Shown: positions 17,643 through 26,521, counted from the stretch's first letter. The stretch is DNA of 64,000 nt from SHVZ01 sp041906305 (GCA_041906305.1 JAYRJL010000003.1:248001-312000), one strand, 5' to 3'. A program made the numbers and translations. The notes: a model not told the origin generated them from the letters alone.

Positions 17643-17797
17643 GCGTCCTCCCCTCAGTCTTTGCTTGTTTGCGTTAAGCGAAAGCGAAGCGTGCTTGGAC
17701 TTGCATTTGGGACGGCCCAGAAGAGGGCCGGAGCCGAGGGAAGCTTGCCCCAAGGCGGGGCCGCCTGCAACGAAAGGCGAAAGGACGTGGATGGTCC

Positions 17798-18217
17798 CTA
17801 AGGGGTGCCGCGCTGGGCCGCCATCAGCTGGCGGATCAGCTCGATCCGCCGGCGGGTGATCGGGTACCGCTTGGCGCGCTTGCGCGCCTCGGGCGCCGAA
17901 AGTCCCCAACGCCGCGAGGCCTGTCGCCAGAGCAGCATCACCTTGAGGCGCACCGCCGGGTCCTGGAGGCGCTTTCGCACCTGCTCGATCGCGGCGCAGC
18001 CTTCCTGGGCGGCGCGGTGCACCGGGAGCACCGGATTGCCGATCAGCCCCGGCCAGGTGAGAGCCGCCGATTCGAAATGCGGGGCGCAGAACACCAGCAG
18101 CGTCTCGCGATCGCCATACGCGTAGTAGGTGCGCTTGGCCTCGGGAAACCGCTGGGCGGCGCCGGCCTCGATACCGAAGCTGGCGACCCCGGGCGCATCG
18201 CAGATGCAGCACTTCAT
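17798..18217 (-). CDS. Hypothetical protein with N-terminal CxxC
   Basis: A 139-residue protein starting MKCCICDAPGVASFGIEAG, where the closely spaced cysteines look like a zinc or redox knuckle, together with a later FCAPHF motif (a possible second Cys/His pair). The C-terminal half is basic and helical. No family recognised. It diverges from the small gene at 18288. Start chosen because the CxxC end begins directly at ATG 18217; longer forms in frame would add a low-complexity extension. Base composition is like the neighbours. Confidence 0.6.
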   Translation of the reverse strand: MKCCICDAPGVASFGIEAGAAQRFPEAKRTYYAYGDRETLLVFCAPHFESAALTWPGLIGNPVLPVHRAAQEGCAAIEQVRKRLQDPAVRLKVMLLWRQASRRWGLSAPEARKRAKRYPITRRRIELIRQLMAAQRGTP

Positions 18218-18287
18218 GCTGGGCGCGAGCTTATCACCCCCCCTCGCCTTGCGTCCCAGGGGGGCCTGTGCTCTGCTCCCGCCCATC

Positions 18288-18524
18288 ATGGCAACCAAGC
18301 CTCGCGAGCAGATCCTCAAGCAGATCGCCGAGCTCCGTCGGAAGATGGACCCGGACCTGCTGGATTCCGCCGAGCGCATCGCGCGCGCGCATCTTGGCCT
18401 GCCGTCGAAGCCGAGCGAGGCCGTGCGCCTGTTCCAGCAGGCGATGTCCGGCAACGCGCGCCAGAAGGCCGAGATCCTGGCCGAGGTCGAGCGCCGCGTC
18501 GCCCAGCGGAAGACCCGCCATTAG
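18288..18524 (+). CDS. Small helical protein, unknown
   Basis: A 78-residue charged helical protein (MATKPREQILKQIAELRRKM...), with no membrane segment and no recognised family. Start ATG 18288 lies 70 bases from the divergent start of the CxxC gene. It ends immediately before a small open frame coding for a membrane segment. The reading frame uses typical GC-ending codons for this genome. Confidence 0.5.
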   Translation: MATKPREQILKQIAELRRKMDPDLLDSAERIARAHLGLPSKPSEAVRLFQQAMSGNARQKAEILAEVERRVAQRKTRH

Positions 18525-18777
18525 CGACGTTGCCGGTGTCGATGGCGGCGGCCGCTACGCCAAGGTCGCCCGCTTCTTCTCGTTCCTGCTCGCCCCGACC
18601 CTCGGCTACGCCTGCTCGCGCGTCGTCGACGGCTGGAGCCGCCACCAGCCCTGGGCCGAGACGATGCCGTGGGCGCGCTACGGGCTCGGCATGGCCGCGC
18701 TCGCGCTCGGCGGGTTTGCCGGCTACTGGGCCTTGAGGGCGCTGTTTCGGGCCTTGGGCGCGCTCTTCGCGCGCTGA
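18520..18777 (+). CDS. Possible small membrane protein with unclear start
   Basis: The frame ending at 18777 encodes two hydrophobic segments, FFSFLLAPTLGYAC and YGLGMAALALGGFAGYWALRALF, in a credible membrane protein of roughly 75-85 residues. No ATG, GTG or TTG lies at the expected place; the nearest in-frame option is an ATT at 18520 overlapping the preceding stop, or the frame may be entered by coupling. It overlaps the 3' end of oxyR on the opposite strand by 55 bases. Real but uncertain. Confidence 0.35.
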   Translation: MSDVAGVDGGGRYAKVARFFSFLLAPTLGYACSRVVDGWSRHQPWAETMPWARYGLGMAALALGGFAGYWALRALFRALGALFAR

Positions 18778-19667
18778 AGCTCGGCGATCGTCTTCCCCAG
18801 AAGCAGGAAGTCCTCGCGCCGGCCGGTGCCGCGCCGCCAGGCGAGGCCGATCGTCCGCGAGCGCGGATCGGCGTCGAGCGGTCGCGTGACCAGGTTGGTG
18901 CCGCGCACGATGCCGGCATCCACCGCCATCTTCGGCAGCAAGGTGACGCCGAGCCCGCCATCGACCATCTGCGCCAGCGTGTGCAGGCTGGTCGCCTCGA
19001 CCGCTGGGCCCAGCGCCGGATCGGTGAAGTTGCAGACCGAGAGCGCATGGCCGCGCAGGCAATGGCCTTCCTGCAGCAGGAGCAGAGGCTCCTCGGCCAG
19101 CCGCGCCGGGGGCACGCTCTCGAGCCCCGCCAGCCTGTGGTCCTTCGGCAGCGTCGCGAGGAACTCGTCCTCGAACAGGTCGAAGGTCTCGGCCGAGCCG
19201 CAGTCGCAGGGCAGCGCCAGCAAGAGAACGTCGAGCGCGCCCGACTCCAGCTGGTCGACGATCCGCGCCGTCTGGTCCTCGACCAGCACCAGCTTCATCT
19301 TCGGGAAGGCGCGCCTCAAGCCCGGCAGGATCCGAGGCAGCAGGAACGGCCCGATCGTCGGGATGACGCCGAGGCGGAGCAGGCCCGACAGCGGCGCCCG
19401 GGTCGCCGCCGCGGCCGCGACCAGCTCGTCGGCCGCCTCGAGCAGCGCCCGCCCGCGCTTGAGCACCTCCTCGCCGGCCGGCGTGAACACCACCCGGCGG
19501 GTACCGCGATCGACGAGGGCCACGCCGAGGGTGTTCTCCAGGTCCTTGATCGCGGCGCTCAGGGTCGACTGGGTGACGTTCGCCGCCTCGGCGGCGCGGC
19601 CGAAATTGCGAGCCCGAGCAAGGGCATCGAGATAGTGGAGCTGGCGGAGGGTCGGCTGGCGCATCAT
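18723..19667 (-). CDS. oxyR: Hydrogen-peroxide sensor OxyR (LysR family)
   Basis: LysR-type regulator of 314 residues: a winged helix at the N-terminus (RNFGRAAEAANVTQSTLSAAIKDLE) and a periplasmic-binding-like effector domain. The redox pair that defines OxyR is present as HCLRGHALSVC, two cysteines nine residues apart, which form a disulfide with peroxide. It activates peroxidase genes. It is divergent from ahpC-ahpD, its expected targets, with 105 bases between the starts carrying TCCGAT/ATTGGA repeats. A C-terminal Ala/Lys-rich tail (AKSAPKARNSALKAQ) is slightly longer than in the enterobacterial protein. Confidence 0.93.
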   Translation of the reverse strand: MMRQPTLRQLHYLDALARARNFGRAAEAANVTQSTLSAAIKDLENTLGVALVDRGTRRVVFTPAGEEVLKRGRALLEAADELVAAAAATRAPLSGLLRLGVIPTIGPFLLPRILPGLRRAFPKMKLVLVEDQTARIVDQLESGALDVLLLALPCDCGSAETFDLFEDEFLATLPKDHRLAGLESVPPARLAEEPLLLLQEGHCLRGHALSVCNFTDPALGPAVEATSLHTLAQMVDGGLGVTLLPKMAVDAGIVRGTNLVTRPLDADPRSRTIGLAWRRGTGRREDFLLLGKTIAELQRAKSAPKARNSALKAQ

Positions 19668-19674
19668 CGGAATT

Positions 19675-19731
19675 TCCGATCATACCATATTGGATAACTC
19701 ATTGGACCGATCAAGGCGCCGAACCTATTTT
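19675..19731 (+). promoter_or_regulatory. Putative OxyR-controlled ahpC promoter region
   Basis: TCCGAT (19675-19680) and ATTGGA (19689-19694) form an inverted repeat with an 8-bp spacer, and ATTGGA repeats directly at 19701, 12 bases on. A -35-like TTGGAC at 19702 and a -10-like TATTTT at 19726 (18-bp spacing) follow. The spacing and position suit a LysR-type activator between oxyR and ahpC. Confidence 0.5.
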
Positions 19732-19772
19732 ACGTTCATTCCAATTCGCAACTGACTCCAAAGGAGCCCTCC

Positions 19773-20312
19773 ATGCTGACCGTCGGCGACACCTTCCCCT
19801 CTTTCGCCCTCAAGGGCGTCGTTTCCCGCGACATCAAGACCGCCTTCGCGGACTTCACCGAGAAGACCGACGCCGGCAAGTGGAAGATCGTCTTCTTCTG
19901 GCCGAAGGACTTCACCTTCGTCTGCCCGACCGAGATCGCCGCCTTCGGCAAGCTCGCGGGCGAGTTCAAGGATCGCGACGCGGTGGTCTACGGCGTCTCG
20001 ACCGACTCCGAGTTCGTGCACCTGGCCTGGCGCAACAACCACGCCGACCTGAAAGATCTGCCGTTCCCGATGCTCGCCGACATCAAGCGCGAGCTGTCGC
20101 AGACCCTCGGCATCCTCGACAAGAAGGAAGGCGTGGCGCTGCGTGCGACCTTCGTGGTCGATCCGGATGGCGTGATCCGCTTCGCCTCGGTCAACGACCT
20201 GTCGGTCGGCCGCAACCCGGCCGAGGTCCTCCGCGTCCTCGATGCGCTCCAGACCGACGAGCTTTGCCCCTGCAACTGGCAGAAGGGCGAGGACGTCCTG
20301 AAGGCGGCATGA
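19773..20312 (+). CDS. ahpC: Peroxiredoxin AhpC
   Basis: Two-Cys peroxiredoxin of 179 residues that reduces hydrogen peroxide and organic hydroperoxides. The peroxidatic cysteine sits in FTFVCPTEI and the resolving cysteine in DELCPCNW, where an extra Cys gives a CxC typical of the AhpD-dependent branch. It is followed directly by ahpD, whose product would re-reduce it in place of AhpF. Ribosome binding site AAAGGAG lies 8 bases before ATG. Divergent from oxyR, so peroxide induction is expected. Confidence 0.95.
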   Translation: MLTVGDTFPSFALKGVVSRDIKTAFADFTEKTDAGKWKIVFFWPKDFTFVCPTEIAAFGKLAGEFKDRDAVVYGVSTDSEFVHLAWRNNHADLKDLPFPMLADIKRELSQTLGILDKKEGVALRATFVVDPDGVIRFASVNDLSVGRNPAEVLRVLDALQTDELCPCNWQKGEDVLKAA

Positions 20313-20869
20313 AGACCATGAGCATCGAAACCCTGAAGTCGCGGCTTCCCGACTATGCCAAGGACCTGAGGCTCAACCTCTCGTCCCTGGCGACGGAAGC
20401 GGCCCTGACCGAGCAGCAGCGGGCGGGCGCGTTCATCGCCTCGGCGATCGCGTCGCGCAACCCGGAGGTGATCCAGGCGATCACCTCCGAGTTCTCGCCG
20501 AAGCTCTCGGCCGAGGCGTTCGAGGCGGCGAAGACGGCGGCGGCCATCATGGCGATGACCAACATCTACTACCGCTTCGTCCACCTCTCGTCGGCATCGG
20601 ACTACAAGACGCTGCCGGCGAAGCTGCGGATGAACGCGCTGGCGAAGCCGGGCGTGGAGAAGGTCGACTTCGAGCTGTGGTCGATCGCGGTCTCGGCCGT
20701 CAACGGCTGCGGCATGTGCATCGACAGCCATGAGAAGGCGCTCCGCGAGCACGGCGTCACCGCCGAGGTGATCCAGGCAGCGGTCCGCATCGCCGCGACC
20801 GTCCATGCGGTGGCGGCGACGATCGGCGGCGAGGACGCGATGGCAAGCCAGCTCAGGGCCGCAGCGTAA
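20309..20869 (+). CDS. ahpD: Alkyl hydroperoxide reductase AhpD
   Basis: Carboxymuconolactone-decarboxylase-fold protein of 186 residues. The catalytic CGMCIDSHEKAL motif carries the CxxC pair and the histidine of AhpD. It passes electrons from a lipoyl/dihydrolipoamide partner to AhpC. Its start overlaps the ahpC stop by three bases (ATG at 20309); an alternative ATG at 20318 would give the usual MSIETLK N-terminus. Cotranscribed with ahpC. Confidence 0.93.
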   Translation: MKTMSIETLKSRLPDYAKDLRLNLSSLATEAALTEQQRAGAFIASAIASRNPEVIQAITSEFSPKLSAEAFEAAKTAAAIMAMTNIYYRFVHLSSASDYKTLPAKLRMNALAKPGVEKVDFELWSIAVSAVNGCGMCIDSHEKALREHGVTAEVIQAAVRIAATVHAVAATIGGEDAMASQLRAAA

Positions 20870-20888
20870 GGGCGCGTCGCGAGAAGGA

Positions 20889-20917
20889 GCCCTCTCCCTT
20901 CGGGGAGAGGGCTTTTT
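20889..20917. terminator. Intrinsic terminator after ahpCD
   Basis: Perfect 10-bp stem GCCCTCTCCC/GGGAGAGGGC with a TTCG tetraloop, followed by TTTTT on the plus strand. It separates ahpD from the convergent proline iminopeptidase gene, whose stop codon abuts it. Confidence 0.88.
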
Positions 20918-21906
20918 CACGCCTGCGGCTTGAGACCCAGTCCCAAAAGCCGGCCCTTCATGCGCTCGAAGGCCGCGCACATGGTCTCGGCCATGGGAGA
21001 TTCCGTCGTGTTGTGGCCGGCCGAGTTGACGAAGAACAGTTCCGACTCCGGCCACGCCTGATTGACGCGCCAGGCCAGCAGCGGCCGCGTCACCACGTCG
21101 TAGCGCCCCTGCACCATGATGCAGGGCAGATGGCGGATCTTCGACAGGTTGTCGAGGATGTGGTTCGGCTTCAGGAACGAGTCCTGCGTCACGTAATGCG
21201 TGAAGAACCGCGCCAGCGGCACGCAGAGCTCGGGCTTCAGCAGCGCGTTCACCACCTCGGGCTTGGCGTCGAAGGACTGCGTCCTCCCTGAGAAGGTTCG
21301 GAGCGCCACCGCCGCCGGCAGGCTCACCTTCGGATCGGGATCGACGACCCGCCTGTGATAGGCCTTCAGCAGGTCGCCCCGCTCGGCCTCCGGGATGAAG
21401 CTCGCGAACTCGTCCCAGGCATCGGGGAAGATGTTGCCGATGCCGTGGAACCAGAAACGGATGTTCTCCGGCTCGCTGATGGTGATGCCGTTCATCACCA
21501 GGCCCAGCACGCGATCCGGATGCGCGATCGCATAGACCATCGACAGCGTCGAGCCCCATGAGCCGCCGCTGACCAGCCACTTCTCGACGCCGAAGTGTTT
21601 GCGCAGCTTCTCGATGTCGTCGACCAGGTGCCAGGTCGTGTTGTCCTTGAGCTCGGCGTTCGGCGTGGACTCGCCGGCGCCGCGCTGGTCGAACATGCAG
21701 ATGTCGTAGTAGGCGGGATCGTAGAAGCGCCGGTAGAACGGCCGCGTCGTTCCGCCGGGCCCGCCATGCAGGAATACGACCGGCACGCCCTTCGGATTGC
21801 CGAGACGCCACCAGGCGAGCGAGTGCGTCCCGTCGACCTGGAGCATGCCCGAGGCATGCGGCTCGAGTTCCGGGTAGAGCGGATGCGGGTCGAGATGGTT
21901 GGTCAT
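20917..21906 (-). CDS. pip: Proline iminopeptidase (downstream copy)
   Basis: Alpha/beta hydrolase of 329 residues that removes N-terminal proline from peptides. The oxyanion HGGPGG and the nucleophile elbow GGSWGS are typical of family S33. The family's GRYD (GRYDVVTRP) and AGHN (NSAGHNTTES) blocks supply Asp and His. It is a tandem paralogue of the gene just upstream; the start ATG 21906 overlaps that gene's stop by four bases. The two keep the same length and block order but differ throughout, so the duplication is not recent. Confidence 0.88.
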   Translation of the reverse strand: MTNHLDPHPLYPELEPHASGMLQVDGTHSLAWWRLGNPKGVPVVFLHGGPGGTTRPFYRRFYDPAYYDICMFDQRGAGESTPNAELKDNTTWHLVDDIEKLRKHFGVEKWLVSGGSWGSTLSMVYAIAHPDRVLGLVMNGITISEPENIRFWFHGIGNIFPDAWDEFASFIPEAERGDLLKAYHRRVVDPDPKVSLPAAVALRTFSGRTQSFDAKPEVVNALLKPELCVPLARFFTHYVTQDSFLKPNHILDNLSKIRHLPCIMVQGRYDVVTRPLLAWRVNQAWPESELFFVNSAGHNTTESPMAETMCAAFERMKGRLLGLGLKPQA

Positions 21907-22883
21907 GCGCGCGGCTTCACGCCGGAGGCTTGGAGCCGCTGCTTCATCCGCTCGCAGGCGGCGGTCAGCGATTCCGCCAGCACCGGCTCGGTCGAATTGT
22001 GCCCGGCCTCGATGACGATCTGCAGCTCGGCCTCGGGCCACGCCTTCTTGAGCTTGTAGGCGACCTCGGCGCGGGTCACGACGTCGTAGCGGCCCTGCAC
22101 GATGATGCCCGGCAGGTGGCGGATCCTGCCGATGTTCTCGATCAGCTGCCCCGGCTTCATGAAGAAGCGGTTGACGAAGAAATGCGTGAAGAAGCGCGCC
22201 AGCGGCACGCACATCTCCGGCGCCAGCAGCGCCTTCACCGTCTCCTCTGTGGCGCGGAAGGACTGCGTCCAGCCGGAATATGTGCGAAGCGCCAGCGCCG
22301 CCGGGAAGTTGACCTTCGGATCGTCGGAGGTGACGCGACGATAGTAGGCGCCGAGCAGATCGCCCCGCTCCTCCGGTGGCAGGAAGTTGGCGAATGCCTC
22401 CCATGCCTCGGGAAAGAGGTTGCGGATGCCGTAGTACCACCAGTGGATCTCGTCATCGCCGCCGGTGAAGATGCCGCGGATGATGAGGCCGAGGCAGCGC
22501 TCCGGATGGCGCTCGGCATAGGCCAGCGAGAGGAAGCTGCCCCAGGAGCCGCCGGTCACCAGCCACTTCTCAATGCCTAGATGCTTGCGCAGCTTCTCGA
22601 TGTCCTCGATCAGGTTCTCGGTGTTGTTGCCCTCGAGCTCGGCCAGCGGCGTCGAGCGCCCGCAGCCGCGCTGATCGAACAGCGTCACGTCGAAGAACGA
22701 GGGATCGTAGGTGCGGCGATTGGCGGGACGGATGCCGCCGCCGGGGCCGCCGTGAAGGAACAGCGCCGGTACGCCTTTGGGATTGCCGACGCGCTCGTAG
22801 TGGAGCGTATGCCGGTTGTCGACCGCGAGCTTGCCGGTCTCGCGCGGCTCTACCTCGGGAAACAGCGGTTGGCGTTCCAGCAT
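21903..22883 (-). CDS. pip: Proline iminopeptidase (upstream copy)
   Basis: Alpha/beta hydrolase of 326 residues, first of the tandem pair. HGGPGGGIRP, FDQRGCGRSTP, GGSWGSFLSLAYAERHP (nucleophile Ser), GRYDVVTRAE and EAGHNSTEP (catalytic Asp and His) are all present. Canonical S33 proline iminopeptidase. It is cytoplasmic and has no signal peptide. It is 27 bases downstream of the SDR gene, so SDR, esterase and both peptidases may share a transcript. Confidence 0.9.
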   Translation of the reverse strand: MLERQPLFPEVEPRETGKLAVDNRHTLHYERVGNPKGVPALFLHGGPGGGIRPANRRTYDPSFFDVTLFDQRGCGRSTPLAELEGNNTENLIEDIEKLRKHLGIEKWLVTGGSWGSFLSLAYAERHPERCLGLIIRGIFTGGDDEIHWWYYGIRNLFPEAWEAFANFLPPEERGDLLGAYYRRVTSDDPKVNFPAALALRTYSGWTQSFRATEETVKALLAPEMCVPLARFFTHFFVNRFFMKPGQLIENIGRIRHLPGIIVQGRYDVVTRAEVAYKLKKAWPEAELQIVIEAGHNSTEPVLAESLTAACERMKQRLQASGVKPRA

Positions 22884-22909
22884 CTTAGGTCGGTCCTGTA
22901 GGTGAGGAG

Positions 22910-23680
22910 TTAGCGCCAGGAAGTGGTGGTGGCGCCGCCGTCGGCGACGATGACCTGGCCGGTGACGAAATTGCCGGCGGGGCTCGCGAGGAAGACGGCG
23001 ATGCCGGCGATGTCGTCGGGCTCGCCGATGCGGCGGAGCGGATATCCGGTGACCGCCTTCTCGTAGAGCTCAGGATTCTCCCAGAGATACCGGGCGAAGT
23101 CGGTGCGCACGAGTCCGGGCGCGATGCAGTTGACGCGGATGTTGTTCGGTCCCCATTCGGTGGCGAGCTGGCGGCCGAGCTGGAAGTCGGCGGCCTTCGA
23201 GATGCCGTAGAGCCCGATGCTGCCGGCGCCGCGCAGGCCCGCGATCGAGGAGACGATGATGACGACGCCGTCCTTGCGGGCGGCCATCTCCGGGATCGTC
23301 AGGTTGGCGAGCCACAGGTTCGAGCGGACGTTGCTCGCCATCACCTTGTCGAACAGCGCATCGGTGATCTCGGACAGCGGGCCCGCATGCGGGTTGATCG
23401 CCGCGTTGCAGACCATGATGTCGATCTTGCCGAAGGCGGCGCGGGCACCATTCACCAGCGCCTCGACCTGCTCGCGATAGCCGATGTTGCAGGCGATCGC
23501 CTTGGCCTTGCCGCCCTTGGCCTGGATCTCCTTCACCACCTCCTCGCAGGCGTCGAGCTTGCGCGAGGAGACGACGACAGAAGCGCCGTGCTCCGCCATC
23601 GCCAGGCAGATCGCCCGGCCGATGCCCTTGCTGCCGCCGGTTACGACAGCGACCTTGCCCTTGAGATCGAAGAGCCTCAC
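22910..23680 (-). CDS. SDR family oxidoreductase
   Basis: Classical short-chain dehydrogenase of 256 residues. Cofactor motif TGGSKGIG near residue 13, CNAAINPHAG (NNAG equivalent), catalytic Ser in VSSIAG and YGISKAA (YxxxK), then PG-motif APGLVRTDF. It should oxidise an alcohol or reduce a carbonyl with NAD(P). Start GTG 23680 overlaps the stop of the esterase gene by four bases. Substrate not deducible; the esterase neighbour suggests a step in breakdown of an ester-linked compound. Confidence 0.88.
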   Translation of the reverse strand: MRLFDLKGKVAVVTGGSKGIGRAICLAMAEHGASVVVSSRKLDACEEVVKEIQAKGGKAKAIACNIGYREQVEALVNGARAAFGKIDIMVCNAAINPHAGPLSEITDALFDKVMASNVRSNLWLANLTIPEMAARKDGVVIIVSSIAGLRGAGSIGLYGISKAADFQLGRQLATEWGPNNIRVNCIAPGLVRTDFARYLWENPELYEKAVTGYPLRRIGEPDDIAGIAVFLASPAGNFVTGQVIVADGGATTTSWR

Positions 23681-24636
23681 GCCGAGAGGATCTCCTTGAT
23701 CGCCTTGCCGGCGTCGGCGATCGCCTTTCGGCCGATCTCGAGCTCGCGGCTCATGTTGAGGAAGCCGTGGATGACGCCCTCGTAGAGATCGAACTTGTGC
23801 GGCACGCCGGCAGCCTTCAGCTTCTCGGCGAACTTGATCGAGTCGTCGAGCAGCGGGTCGAGCGCGGCGGCATTGAGATACATCCGCGGCAGGCCCTTCA
23901 TGTCGGCCAGCAGCGGCGCCGCGCGCTTGTCGGGCGAAGCGGGATTGCCGCCGAGCCAGGCCTTCCAGAAGAACTTCATGCGCTCGGTCGAGAGATTGTA
24001 GGCGCCGGAGCCGAGCGCCTTGTGGCTGGCAGTCTCGTGGTTGGGCTCGAGGCAGCCGTAGAAGATCGCGCCGCCCTGGATCTGCTTGTGGCCGCCGTCG
24101 CGAAGGCCCACCAGGAGCCCGAGCGCCAGGTTGGCGCCGGCGGAGTCGCCGGCGGCGAGGATGCGATCGGCGTCGAGACCGCGCGACGGTCCTTCGGAGC
24201 GGATCCACGACACCGCCGCCATCGCGTCGTCATGGCCCGCCGGGAACGGATGTTCGGGTGCCAGGCGATAGTCGAGGCTGAGCACCGCGCAGCCGCTCTC
24301 GACTGCCAGCATCCGGCAGAGCCGGTCATGCGTGTCGAGATCGCAGAACACCCAGCCGCCGCCATGCAGGTAGAGGATGACCGGAAGCTTGCCCGCCTTC
24401 GGCCGGTAGAGCCGCGCCTTCAATCCCTTGGTCGGGCCGGGGACGTAGAGATCGACCGTCTCCATGTCCGGCTTCGGCCAGTTCCAGTGGCCGGCGACGC
24501 GATTGGTCAGCGGCCGCGCCTCGGCGAGCGGAATTTTCGTGGTGTCGGGAAGCCCGAGGCTCGCATACCAGGCGATGATCTTCGCCATCTCCGGATGCAC
24601 GAAGGGCGCGGCGTCGGTCTTGGTCTTGGCGGTCAT
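23677..24636 (-). CDS. Alpha/beta hydrolase, hormone-sensitive-lipase family
   Basis: Carboxylesterase/lipase of 319 residues. HGGGWVF is the oxyanion-hole motif, GDSAGANLA the nucleophile elbow with Ser, and the catalytic Asp and His lie in ALDPLLDD and IHGFLNM. It is divergent from the first VOC gene with 90 bases between starts. Start ATG 24636 gives MTAKTKTDAAPF. It leads the esterase-SDR-peptidase series on the minus strand. Its substrate is unknown. Confidence 0.88.
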   Translation of the reverse strand: MTAKTKTDAAPFVHPEMAKIIAWYASLGLPDTTKIPLAEARPLTNRVAGHWNWPKPDMETVDLYVPGPTKGLKARLYRPKAGKLPVILYLHGGGWVFCDLDTHDRLCRMLAVESGCAVLSLDYRLAPEHPFPAGHDDAMAAVSWIRSEGPSRGLDADRILAAGDSAGANLALGLLVGLRDGGHKQIQGGAIFYGCLEPNHETASHKALGSGAYNLSTERMKFFWKAWLGGNPASPDKRAAPLLADMKGLPRMYLNAAALDPLLDDSIKFAEKLKAAGVPHKFDLYEGVIHGFLNMSRELEIGRKAIADAGKAIKEILSA

Positions 24637-24726
24637 GGTTGGATTCGACGGTTGGGGCGGGAGCCGATACGGTACCCGGCCGTCGGCTCCGGCCGCAATC
24701 GCTTCCACGTTCCTGCGAGACAGCCC

Positions 24727-25572
24727 GTGACCTCACCTACCGGCATCACCGGCATCGACCACGCCGTCATCGTCGTCCGCGATCTCGCGAACGCGGAGGC
24801 CAACTACAAGCGCCTCGGCTTCCGGCCGACGCCGAAAGGCCACCACACCAAGCTCGACACGATCAATCACTGCATCATGCTCGAGCGCGACTACTTCGAG
24901 GTGCTCGGAGTCGAGAAGCCCGGCCCCTACAACGAGGACCAGCGGGTGATGCTCCAGGACCGGGAGGGCCTCTGGGCCCTGGCCCTGCAGACCGACGATG
25001 CCCGCGTCGCCCATGGCCGGCTGAAGGCTGCAGGCTTCAAGCCGACCGATCCGGTCGATTTCGCCCGTCCCGTCGAGCTGCCCGGCCGCACCACCGACGC
25101 GCGCTTCACCGTGTTCTACTTCGAGGTCGACGCGGTGCCTGGACTCCGCCTCTTCCTCTGCCAGCACTACACCCGCGACGTCGTCTGGCGGCCGGACTAC
25201 CTGGGCCAGGCCAACGCGGCGAAGGCCCTCGCCCACGTCACGCTCGCCGCCGACGACCCCGACGGCGCCGCCAAGGCCTATGGCCGCGTCTTCGGCACGA
25301 CGCCGCGGCAGATCACCGGCGGCTTCGCGGTACCGGCGGGCCAGGCGGAGATCCGCATCCTCTCGGCACCCCAGGCCGCGAACGAGTTTGCGGGCGATCC
25401 GGTGCTCTCATACCGTCATCCGGTTCCCCTGGCGCTCGGCCTGGCGGTCTCCGACAGGCGCGCGGCGAAGGCGGCGCTGTCGTCGCGCAGCGTGCCGTTC
25501 ACCGAGTCCGCGCATGGCGGACTTCGCGTGCCATCGACCCAGGCCAACGGCGTCGTCATCGACTTCGTCTGA
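24727..25572 (+). CDS. VOC/glyoxalase-like protein (first of tandem pair)
   Basis: Protein of 281 residues with two vicinal-oxygen-chelate repeats. The N-terminal half starts GITGIDHAVIVVRDLANAEANYKRLGF; the C-terminal half carries AHVTLAADDPDGAAKAYGRVFG. The metal ligands are expected from the His in IDHAV and later Glu/His residues. It is a tandem paralogue of the next gene (also starting GIDHTAILVRDLAGAEATYRRLGFK). GTG start. The genes are separated by one base. Substrate unknown. Confidence 0.8.
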   Translation: MTSPTGITGIDHAVIVVRDLANAEANYKRLGFRPTPKGHHTKLDTINHCIMLERDYFEVLGVEKPGPYNEDQRVMLQDREGLWALALQTDDARVAHGRLKAAGFKPTDPVDFARPVELPGRTTDARFTVFYFEVDAVPGLRLFLCQHYTRDVVWRPDYLGQANAAKALAHVTLAADDPDGAAKAYGRVFGTTPRQITGGFAVPAGQAEIRILSAPQAANEFAGDPVLSYRHPVPLALGLAVSDRRAAKAALSSRSVPFTESAHGGLRVPSTQANGVVIDFV

Positions 25573-25573
25573 G

Positions 25574-26410
25574 ATGGCCAGCCTCGAGGGCATCGACCAC
25601 ACGGCGATCCTGGTCCGCGACCTCGCCGGCGCCGAAGCGACGTATCGACGTCTCGGCTTCAAGACGACGCCGATCGGCCGCCACGACAACACCGGCACCG
25701 CCAACCACTGCGTGATGTTCGAGGACGACTTCTTCGAGCTGTTCGGGATACTGACGCCGACCGAGTTCAATCGGCCCTGGGCCGCGGCGGTCGCCGAGCG
25801 CCAAGGGCTCTGGGCCGCGTGCTTCGCCTCGGCCGATATCCACGCCACATACGCCGGCTTCAAGGCCGCCGGCTTCAATCCGACCGAGCCGAAAGACTTC
25901 AGCCGGCCGGTCGAGCTTCCGGGCGGCGCCCGGCAGGCCCGCTTCACCCTCACCTACCTGGAGCCGGACGCGGTCGAGGGCATCCGCCTCTTCGCCTGCA
26001 TCCATCACACGCCCGAGCTGGTCTGGCGGCCCGAATATCTTGGCCACCCGAACGCCACGACCGCTATCTCCCACCTGACGATCGCGATCGACGACCCGGC
26101 CGCCGCGGCCGAGGCCTATGCGCGGGTGATCGGCGCGATCCCGATCCCCCATGAGGGCGGCGTCGACCTTCCCGGCCCCGGGGCGACGATCCGCCTGATC
26201 ACCCCGGCCAGGGCGGCAATCGACTATGCCGGGGACCCGGTCCTCGGCTACGAGCGCCCGGTTCCGATCGGCTTCGGCTTCCGGGTCTCGGACAGGAACG
26301 CGACGAAGGCCGCTCTCCAGGCCGGTGCGGTGCCGTTCCGGAACCTGGAATCCGGCGGAATCCGGGTGCCCTCGACCTCCGCCTGTGGGGTTGCCCTGGA
26401 CTTCGCCTGA
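25574..26410 (+). CDS. VOC/glyoxalase-like protein (second of tandem pair)
   Basis: Protein of 278 residues, a diverged copy of the gene before it with the same two-repeat VOC layout (IDHTAILVRDLAGAEATYRRLGFK, CVMFEDDFFELFG, SHLTIAIDDPAAAAEAYARVIG). It starts one base after the preceding stop. Such enzymes include glyoxalases, dioxygenases and antibiotic-binding proteins; nothing here narrows it. The pair may form a heterodimer. Confidence 0.8.
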   Translation: MASLEGIDHTAILVRDLAGAEATYRRLGFKTTPIGRHDNTGTANHCVMFEDDFFELFGILTPTEFNRPWAAAVAERQGLWAACFASADIHATYAGFKAAGFNPTEPKDFSRPVELPGGARQARFTLTYLEPDAVEGIRLFACIHHTPELVWRPEYLGHPNATTAISHLTIAIDDPAAAAEAYARVIGAIPIPHEGGVDLPGPGATIRLITPARAAIDYAGDPVLGYERPVPIGFGFRVSDRNATKAALQAGAVPFRNLESGGIRVPSTSACGVALDFA

Positions 26411-26521
26411 TCCGGGCAACTTCCCGTAAATGCGGCCTTGTCCCGCCAGGTCGTAAAGGCATTGTTAACCGTCTCCCCCTAGCCTCTAGCCCAAGAGAGC
26501 TTCTGCTGGGGACCGATACAC

